Both the position numbers and the translations under genes were made by a program. A stretch of DNA of 64,000 nucleotides from Panonychus citri. Taxonomy: Eukaryota; Arthropoda; Arachnida; Trombidiformes; Tetranychidae. The notes beneath the pieces were generated by a model. That model did no database searches. It was not told where the DNA came from and saw only the letters and a list, made by a program, of their open reading frames with translations. The stretch spans positions 1,426,001-1,490,000 of the forward strand of contig NW_026515509.1 of the NCBI RefSeq assembly GCF_014898815.1, given 5' to 3'. This document shows positions 55,582 to 64,000 of the stretch, in pieces (positions within the stretch are counted from its first letter, which is position 1; every line of letters starts with the position of its first letter).

Positions 55582-57175
55582 TTTTCTTTTGGTAAAAAAT
55601 GAGTTGATAGATTCTAATATTTCTAAGAAATTGAGAAATCGCTATCATGGTCCTTATTTAGTTTGTGGCCTTAAAAAAGGTTCACTATTATTATTAGATA
55701 CTCTAAATTATAATCTCTTCCATTGTAATGTTTCTAATACCAAAAAGTATACTGGAAAATTAGGTCCCTCGATGATAACCCTAAGAGATAATTTCTTCAA
55801 CCCTGATTCTTATTTAGAATTAGAAGATTTCAATTCCCCTGAAATTGAGACCATAGCGAACAAACAACTCGAATCACTTAGTGATATTAACGAAGTTGAA
55901 ACCGAAAATCAAGAATCATTTTTAAATGAAGAATCTACCAATTCAATTAATCAAAATGATGATCAAAATCTAAATGATTTTATTCAAAATTTTCCTCAAT
56001 CTTCTTCTATTGAAGAATCAAATCAAAATACTCAAAGATTAATTAATAATCAAACAGATGATAATCTAATTAATCAAAAATCAAAAAGAAAATACAAAAC
56101 TTCCGATCAACAAATAATTGATCAAAAACAATTGATTGTCAACAATCAAGATAAAATCTTAACTCGCCAACAATTAAGAAACAAAAATGTTTTTATATTG
56201 TTAACATTTTCATTATTAAAAGCTAATAATGAAAAAGATGATTTAGTTGAAAATCATGATTCTCTTAATTGTTATAATTTAAATGACTACAATTTAAATT
56301 TTCTCGTCAAAATCAACTCTAATCACTATAATGATCTTAATTATTTGAGATTCGAAAATTCTAAGTCAACATCTGTAAATGTAAATTTCGAATTTAATTT
56401 TAATCTGAATTCGATTTCAAACACATTTTTCAATTATGATAATTACCCTCGTTACCATAAGTTACCCTTTCCCACAGTCGACGGCGTTGTGAACACTTGT
56501 TACTTTTACCCGCCTCCTTCCTTTGTCTTATCTCATTTAACCTTTTGGTCAGTTAGAGTTAACATCTCATTTACCTCAATCTCTTCACTTGAAAATTTCT
56601 TCCATTTTGAAAATTTTTTGTTCTCTTCGAAATCTCTAGATTTCTATTCTCCATTTTCCTTTTCAATTGTTTCAATTTCTAAAAGTGAAAAAATTAGCTT
56701 ATTTAGTTTAGTTAAATTAGTTCGATTTGTCATCGATAGCTACAGCTATAAAAATTTTCTCTCCATCCACATCATAAGTGCTTCCGGTTCATCGAACAAA
56801 AGTGCTCTCGTGATTAACTTTTATCATCTTAATCATCTTCTAATTAATCATCATCATCTTGAAGAGAAAAAGCCAAAATTTGTCTTCCTTAATATGGATA
56901 AAAACGCTTCTTCAACCTCATCACCTTCCAGTGTACCCGTGCCTCTTAACAATTTACGTGCTAGTGCTCATCTTCTCAAATCTCTCTGCGGTTACGAAAG
57001 TGATCCCGAATCGTGGTATAAACCTGGACCAATTATTAAAACTCCTCAACCGAAATTTCCGTGCTACGAACTCTCACCACCAAGGAAAACCCTGAACTCA
57101 AAACTGTTTCATTTGAAAATCCTCTTGTTCATCATCAACCAACCCTCAAACGTTCCATCTCAATTGAATCATTAG
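55478..57175 (+). CDS. element 3 integrase C-terminus, acidic tail, linker and start of ORF3
   Basis: Continues integrase (GDFLLVKNELI, RYHGPYLVCG) from about 55570, then a Gln/Asn/Glu-rich tail. An LTRQQ stretch and a long open linker rich in Phe, Asn, Ser and Leu follow. From the ATG at 56895 it gives a Ser/Pro-rich ORF3 N-terminus. The linker is open for over 200 codons in very AT-rich sequence, like its counterpart in element 2. The frame leaves the homologous path at about 57080-57090. Confidence 0.75.
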   Translation: MKQENSLTRDLSLNNFTRLTGLNLFILNSPYHIGDFLLVKNELIDSNISKKLRNRYHGPYLVCGLKKGSLLLLDTLNYNLFHCNVSNTKKYTGKLGPSMITLRDNFFNPDSYLELEDFNSPEIETIANKQLESLSDINEVETENQESFLNEESTNSINQNDDQNLNDFIQNFPQSSSIEESNQNTQRLINNQTDDNLINQKSKRKYKTSDQQIIDQKQLIVNNQDKILTRQQLRNKNVFILLTFSLLKANNEKDDLVENHDSLNCYNLNDYNLNFLVKINSNHYNDLNYLRFENSKSTSVNVNFEFNFNLNSISNTFFNYDNYPRYHKLPFPTVDGVVNTCYFYPPPSFVLSHLTFWSVRVNISFTSISSLENFFHFENFLFSSKSLDFYSPFSFSIVSISKSEKISLFSLVKLVRFVIDSYSYKNFLSIHIISASGSSNKSALVINFYHLNHLLINHHHLEEKKPKFVFLNMDKNASSTSSPSSVPVPLNNLRASAHLLKSLCGYESDPESWYKPGPIIKTPQPKFPCYELSPPRKTLNSKLFHLKILLFIINQPSNVPSQLNH

Positions 57176-59935
57176 ATTCTCTTGCCTCATCTCAACCGAA
57201 ACAAATTAGAAAAGTTTCACTTAGGAACCCAATGGAGGAAGAAAAAGAAAAAGGTAAGGTCATGATTGAGCCGAAAACTCCAAGTCTAAAGCCTTCGACC
57301 TCCTACCCGAACAAGTATCCAAAACCAAATGAATTCCCTACTAATTTCCCAGGTGAAATTCCAGCTCCTCTTCCCTTAGAACTTCCTGCTCATGTATCAA
57401 TTGAGAAATACAATCAAGTCAGGTCATTAGTTTTAATGAAAAATCAAAATTTCAAGAAAATTCGAGAAATATAATCGAATGATTAGAGAAAAGCTTTTCC
57501 TGAATCTTTACCAAGATGAGGAAATTTATTCAATTGCTCTCCCTTCGATACCTAAAGGTATTTCGAAAGCATCAGTTATCCATGAGCAATTAGATTCTTT
57601 CGTTGACAAAATTCGCTGCTTTTTCTGCGAACAAATCGCTTTGATTCCAATCGAATGTGATTTCTGTAACCATTGGTACTGTACCAATTGTGTTATTTTC
57701 GTCCAAAATTTAATTGCGCTTCTTAAATTGTCCCCACCGTCTAAGCCAAATAAATTTATCTGTTTATTTCCTTCTTGTTTAAAGACTTTTGCCCCCTTAG
57801 ACGATTATCCCACTTACAGTTCTATCTCTTATTCTGGAACTTATGTTAGTTATCGAAGCTGCAAATTTATCTGTCGTTATACTCTCTGCTCCAAGCAATT
57901 AAGTCCAAATCTATTATTCGAACACGAATCAAAATGTAGATTAGGTTTGTTCAGAGAAATCGACTTAAAATCAATTCCAATTTTCCACCATGGCTCCTCT
58001 GTTAAGGAACTTTCAATCATTAATCCAAAGAGATTAATCAATTTCATTCCTCCCCATGTTAAGCTCAGTCCTCAACCACAAATCTCTTATTCCACCCACG
58101 AGTTTAACTTTGAACAAAAGTTTGAGTTATATGCTTGCCTTTTGGTTCAAAAAGAAGAACATCCTGATGACCCTCTACTCTCCGATATTAATATCCGTTC
58201 CCATGCAAATCTAAGATTAGGATTTTGGGAAAGTTTCAACAAATCAAAAGAACCCACTCTCCCTCTCTCAGAGAATGAAGAGTTTGTTCGTCAAATCGGA
58301 TTTCCTCCCGTAGTTAAATACGCTCCCGCTCCTTCCCGACCTCGAACTACCTGGTCAACTAATTCCTCAAGAAACCCAATCCCTCAATATTTAATCAAAG
58401 ACTCGGAAGAATGGCTCAGACTTGCTCAAGGTAAAGCCAATCATGATCTTCCTCTTTCACCCATCGCGTTATCACCCGATGCTGGTCAACCAACAAATCC
58501 CTTCACGGCGATTAACCCTCTTCACCGAGTGAGTGAAGAAAAACAAAAAGAAATTAAAGAAAAAATAAAAGAATGGTTTCCTTCCATGAGAGAATTGGTA
58601 ACTTTAGATCAATTCCCGACCATAAACCCACAAAGACTCGAATATCGAGCAAACAGAAAAACTAAAGCCTCCATCATCTTTAATAGTCTCGTCGACCAAC
58701 AAGTCGAAGATCTTTCAGATCATCATCAAGCCCTTTTAGATGAAACTATTAAAAATCACCCTGACCCATCCAACGTTTACTCCATCAATGCCGCTTATGT
58801 GCGAATCGAAAGATTCAATTCCGAAGGAGTAAAGAAAATCATTCCTCATCCCGTTTGGATTGTCATCATCGATGGAATTTAAAACTGTATATGAAACCCT
58901 CGTTCATTATAAGAACATTAATTTTATGGATTCCCAATTTCACGGATTGAAAAAGGAACATCTCAAGTTCGCTAAACATTTGGCCTCTGTTCGTGATCAA
59001 GTCTATGTTACCTCGCCTGTGCTAAACAAATAGTCGGTGCTGGTCTTGTAGCTTTACTTCAATGTCTCCAACTTACTCCCCCTGAAATTGACTTTCTCCG
59101 TCCAAAACTCAGAGATGTTACAATATATTTCTCCCCATACCGAACAACTCCTGCATCTCTTTCTCTTTTGGCCTTCATTCTATTTAGTGGCTACACTATT
59201 CGAGCCCAATCTCATTCACCCTCAATCGAAGCTCTCACTGCTATGAGAATGTATCTCTTCTTTTGGGAAGAAATCGAAAATAAGGTCAAAGAAGTCGGAC
59301 GTGGAATCCACAACCAATCAATTCAACTCTATGTGAGAAACGATAAAGTTTCTTACTTACACAAGAAATTTACTCAACTGGTTGAATCAAAGAAAGCCAA
59401 ATGGCCTACCGATTGGTCCTACTACACCCGCCATCCATCAATCCCAGAATACAATTCATTCAATTGTGTTTCTCCTGCTCCATCACCAAAATCAACTTCA
59501 TCTTCATCTTTCACCTACTCATTACCATTGTTCTCCATCCCTCCATCAACATCCCGAACTAATAATGTTCCCGATGAATATACCATTGGAAATCAAAAGT
59601 TTCCATTCAACAAATCAATTGAACAAAAAGAAAAGTCTAAAGACTTACCAACATCTTCAACATCACCAAATTCATCACCATTCCGCCCACCATCAAACTT
59701 ACTCTCCGCCGCCGAAATAATTTTAGCCAATTTACCGGATCCCCCATCAACATTTGGTTCCCTGAATAATTCCCAGGACCCAAGGAAACAAAATCCAAAG
59801 ACGCCCCCAGAATTAATAGAATTCAGTCCCAACAATTCACCTCTTCCATCTACTCCATCATCAAGCTCACCAAATCAAAACAGAATTAGAAATGAAACCC
59901 TGAAGAAGTATCTTCATCAAAGTGCCAGGGACTGA
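57061..59935 (+). pseudogene. element 3 ORF3: RING-like zinc fingers and degenerate REXO1-like region, broken
   Basis: Homologous to 39814-42984. Pieces are 57061-57474, 57479-58882, about 58876-59010 and about 59010-59935, separated by frame changes at about 57470, 58875 and 59010. The first of these sits at an A-run. The zinc ligands keep the spacing of element 2: C-x2-C-x9-C-x2-C-x4-C-x2-C, then C-x4-C, then C-x4-C-x11-H-x3-C. The exonuclease-like segment keeps VYETLV, FMDSQFHGL, VRDQV, QIVGAGL and SHSPSIEALTAM. The site expected to hold catalytic Asp/Glu reads SINAAYV. The final TGA is the first three bases of the right LTR. Confidence 0.72.
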
Positions 59936-60984
59936 AGGGTAGAAATTCTGAGATCCTCAGTTTTTCATTTCATCACTATTATGATTTGATTTCTCTTGAT
60001 GAAAACAAACAATTTAATTTTCTAAAATTTTCTTCATTTAATTTTCATTGTAAACAATTAACAAATTGTGCTTCTTAATTTTCCCTATTTAACAATTACA
60101 ATTGTAGTCACAACAATTCAACTTTCATTAATCTCCATCCCTACAACTATAATTGTATTTGCCCCATTGTTGTAATTAACAAATCAAATTGATTAATATC
60201 CTTAGTTAATTGATGAAGTTAATTATTACAATTAATTATCCCAAATTGTTTAACCAATCACATTGTGATTTCTATATCTAAAGATATATGAAAATTCATT
60301 AATGTTAATTTCCCTCCTCAACAATTAACTAATTCTTTGAATGAGTTAAACTTAAAATCTCTTAAAAATTAAGGTGAACAAAATTGTGACACTAAACAAA
60401 GAGACCCGTTTTTCCCTTTCTTTTCCTCTTTCTTTTCTCTTTCTTTTATTTTTTAGGTTTTAACATTAGAAAGCCTATGAGCTTATCCATAAGGTTAAAC
60501 CTTTATCTTATCATAAGTTAACCATAACTCACTCAGTTAACTTTACCCCTTAGTTACACTTGTAACTTTTTCTTTGTTTCTTATCTCCCTCATTATAATT
60601 TTCTTTTCCCAATTTAATTGTCAACCCCCAATAATTTGTTTCTAAGAAACGAATTTTCCATTTTCTATTCAGTAATTGTAATGCTCTTCAAGTTAATGTT
60701 TAACTTTGTTTCTTCTTGTTACAATTCACTCATTTAATTTCAGTTTAATTAAAATTTCATGTTAATTGTTAATCTCCTCAATTCATTAGAATTAAGTGAA
60801 AACATTGGTGCTAAGTTTTAGTTTAATTCACGATCCTAAAAGAATCTGTTAATCAGTTATTTGTGGAACTGAGAATCTTCTAGTTCAAGTCTACAGACTT
60901 TTCCGGAGTAATTAAAACTCTAAAATCTATCTTAATTAAGATAATCAATCCATCTCATCCCTCAAATCATTTCTCTACCCCACA
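59933..60984 (+). repeat. element 3 right LTR
   Basis: 1,052 bp, followed by the TGAT target duplication. A short purine-rich CAGGGAC precedes it where the polypurine tract is expected; this tract is weak. Confidence 0.92.
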
Positions 60985-63900
60985 TGATATTTAATGAAAA
61001 TACAAATAGTAATCATCATCAAGATCATTGAATCATTGAAATTCATGCCAACTGAATAATCACCATGATTTGATCATTAAAATGTTTCAGATTTCAAGAA
61101 CTCTTTTTGCTCTGTCTCTCTCTCTCTTTCCATATTCAAGATTAACTCAATCAACTTTGATTATAATCAACTGAACATCATAATCATCAACATCAAGATT
61201 ATCATGAAACTGTCATGCAACTGAATTTCCATTGTATAAAATACCCATTGTAATTTGAAAGGAAAAGGAAATGGAAAAGAAGAAGGAAAAAATTCTAATC
61301 AAAAAAGATAATAATTCTGATTTGTATTATATTTTTTGTTCAAACTTCGAGTGAAAATAAACAAGTAATCATTATGAACTTTTCCGATTACATTGAACAT
61401 CATCATGGTGATAATAGTAACATGATGGGTAAAGGTTAAGCTGAGCTCTGAATTCTGTAAAATTTGTGAGTATGATAAATGATGATGAGCATCAAGTTAT
61501 CATCATGGCGAAAACAATGAGTAACAGAAGTTGAATTTGGAATAGAAAAAAAAATGTTTTCTCTTGTTCATCATGAACAACAATCCATGATAATAACATG
61601 GTACTCAGAGGTATCTCCTGTTTTATCACTTGAATATAGCGTGAGCTTTGTCATCATCATCCATTCACCTACATAAAAACCTACCCCATGGAACCAGAAA
61701 TTCACATTCAGGGGAAAAGTTCAGATTCTTGGTTCCAAATCATTATTCATCTTATTCTCATACTAGATCCATGAAGATTTCATGATAGAAACAACTGAAT
61801 TAACCTAAATAAATACTTCACAATAACAATATTATTAATACATTCGGAATAGATTAACTTTTTATCATAAAGATTAACCTGAAAATTTAAACTAAATTAA
61901 CGTTAATCAAATTATTACTTTATAACAAAAAGTGTAGATAAAGTTTTTTACTTTCATGATAAAACCAGAAATCAACTCTTGAAACAATTTAATTCAATTT
62001 AGTTGTTAAAACTCACCCTGACAGTTGAAAACAGTTAACAATATTGTTAACACAATTAATTTTTACAATTAATTGAAAGAGGAAATAAATTGTTTAAACT
62101 TTTCTGTACAATCTTAATGTTGTTTCCGGGAAAAAAATTGTCTACTTGATAATAATGATAAATATCTAATGGTTATCATGGGAAAGGATGAAAATTCAAC
62201 TCTCCCTGAAAAAAGTTCAAGATATTATCATGAATTTTTGTTCCATTTGTTTGTAGTCATCAATTTTGTCTCTCTCTCTCTCTCTCAAGGCATGATAACG
62301 GTAAATTTCAAGTCTCCATCGGATGAAATATGAATCAATGTGATACAATTATGTTTGTATTTGACAATTGGACATGAAAAATGATTCCAATCAATAAAAT
62401 TGGTGATGAAAACAAAAAAAAGTTGTTGATCAAATTTGATTTTCTAACAATTTATTTCATCATTTAATTACATCTCTCCAATAACTTAAATGATTAATGA
62501 TTAAGTTAATTGTAGAATGAAACAACTTAATCTTCTAATAGTAACTGTAATCATCTTCATCATGTAATATCTTAAAATGAGCTCAAATTGTTCAGTGAGA
62601 GATAAAAACATTTCTATCAACATGATGATTGGAAATTCAGGTTTCAAGTTTCAATTAATTTCCAATGAGAACTTTTTTTCTCCTTTTCCTTGTGATCTTT
62701 TCGTTTTGTTCAGAACTTTTCTCTCTCTCTCTCTCTCTCTCACTAACTCACTCAATCTAATAGTTCGAAGCCAATCGATTTACTTGTTTCAACTCACGAT
62801 TCATGTTCAACTTTTTTCTTCCATGATGATGTTTTCATCTTCTTCTTCATCATCATGCTACTGGATAACAATGATGATGATTTTTTTTACAAGAAGAAAA
62901 GTAAAAAAAAAATCTTCAGATAAAACTGATGATTCCAAGATGAACCCTAGAGAGATTCTTGAATCAATATTGACAGAAATGAAGAAACTTTAATTTCAAA
63001 AGATGATAATGGCTAAAGATGATAAGTAAATGGACTTGGATGATAATGATGATGACAATTTGGTGTAAATTAGTTTACTATCATCATCATCACTTTCATC
63101 AATGACTGAGAATACAAAATAGCCTCAAGTTTCAGATGGAAACAACAACAAAAAAAAAGGGATAAGGTTAATGATGATTAAGATTCTGAATGTTATGATG
63201 AAACATCAAAAGGATGAAGATACTTGGATGGTGATGATAATTCAATCGATACCATGGATGACAAACTAAGTGTAACTTGAATAGAAAGTAATTGTGATCA
63301 ACAAACAACAACATTGAATACATGAGGATATTATCGTTTACTTTTCAGAACTTTGAGAAAAAAAAAATTCCTTCCAAATGATGATCACTAATCATGCGTT
63401 CACAAAGCTAACTAGATGATAATGATGATAAGAGAGAGAAAATTTTTTCATCTCTTCCTGGTGATAGAGAAAAATTATCCTCATCTTCATCGCGTAAGAG
63501 CCAATAAACAATGAAATTGCATCAATTTAAAAGCCTCATCATCCTGAGAATCAATTTTTTCTGTATCATCACTTTGATCATCATCCTTAATTTGTAACAT
63601 CACCCAAAGTCTCACTATCTTCATTATTATCACTCATACTTTCATCATTAGCAGCTTCATGATGATGATGAAAAAAATAGTAATAATCTCAAGTAGCTGA
63701 TCTCATCATCATTTGAAATATAATCATAACCTCTTGTCTTATATTGAGAAGCAAAAAATTATTAATATACATCAACTTGATCATTGAACATAAAAAAAAA
63801 GTTTTCGAAAAAGAAAAAAAGTTCTGATCATGATTCAGTTGATAAAATTGATTAAAAATGAATGAAACTTGGTCAATAGAATGGCAAAGTTTTATCTTCA

Positions 63901-64000
63901 TGTGATTGGCAATCATGGTGAATGAATTCTGGTGTTACTGGGTGGTTATCATGGTGGTGATGCTGGAGGTGAAGATGGATAAGTAATAATGAAACAAATA
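60985..64000. other. non-coding right end of the window
   Basis: No gene supported. It has the same ATC/ATG-rich, AT-rich texture as 43849-49356 and short TC tracts at about 62270-62286 and 62719-62742. The longest frame (62577-62993) is built over a TC tract and Ser/Met/Phe-rich sequence and shows no domain. Confidence 0.6.

Larger units (their letters stand above)
49357..60984 (+). mobile_element. element 3: Ty3/gypsy LTR retrotransposon related to element 2, frame-broken
   Basis: LTRs at 49357-50387 and 59933-60984, starting TGAAGGGTAGAAATTC and ending CTACCCCACA, with TGAT outside both ends, the same target duplication as element 2. The interior is collinear with element 2 (Gag, protease, RT, RNase H, integrase, open linker, ORF3). 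Protein similarity is clear throughout but nucleotide similarity is limited, so this is a sister family rather than a recent copy. About eleven small frameshifts interrupt the frame. Confidence 0.94.

Noticed and set aside
62577..62993. 138-codon frame starting with ATG
   Set aside because: Built over a TC tract and Ser/Phe/Met-rich low-complexity DNA, with no domain or conserved motif; likely chance.

Overview
This is eukaryotic nuclear DNA. It is AT-rich, with GT-AG introns from under 100 bp to several kb, dense ATC/ATG/AAC triplets and frequent (TC)n/(GA)n tracts. The host genes are animal genes: a DEG/ENaC-type channel, acid sphingomyelinase, a GH35 beta-galactosidase and a Shaker-type Kv channel. 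With three Ty3/gypsy elements, the overall look fits an arthropod, and a small-genome acariform mite such as a spider mite is my best guess. That taxonomic guess is inference; nothing in the window proves it.

Layout, left third. A DEG/ENaC-like channel gene runs off the left edge on the minus strand (1-926). About 2.6 kb of non-coding DNA follows. Next comes a Piwi fragment (N domain to PAZ, no MID or PIWI domain) lying exactly between two identical 101-bp direct repeats. A seven-exon acid sphingomyelinase gene (5670-15287, plus strand) carries a complete LTR retrotransposon, element 1 (6743-11964), in its first intron in the sense direction. It converges on an eight-exon beta-galactosidase gene (20547-15780, minus strand). 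A Shaker-type potassium channel gene lies upstream on the minus strand. Its last three exons are at 27978-23742, and I could not find its 5' exons.

Right two thirds. This part is mostly simple-repeat-rich non-coding DNA holding two related large Ty3/gypsy elements. Element 2 (32981-43848) has one unbroken frame of about 3,000 codons. Element 3 (49357-60984) is a collinear relative broken by about eleven small frameshifts. Both insertions are flanked by the same 4-bp duplication, TGAT.

The most unusual thing here is a third coding region shared by elements 2 and 3, at the position where an envelope gene would sit. It is fused in frame to Gag-Pol through a long open linker. It has a RING-like cysteine cluster, a second zinc finger, and a C-terminal segment that reads by eye like a REXO1-type DEDDh exonuclease whose catalytic acidic residues are gone. 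The zinc-ligand spacing is the same in both elements although the sequences have diverged, which points to selection for function.

Other points for a second look: the Piwi insertion between 101-bp repeats; a palindromic minisatellite found in both LTRs and in two coding positions of element 1; single-base frame breaks in two otherwise well-formed host genes; and LTR pairs that differ mainly by single-base indels, so part of the frameshifting may be assembly error. All similarity statements come from reading the translated sequence; no database search was possible.
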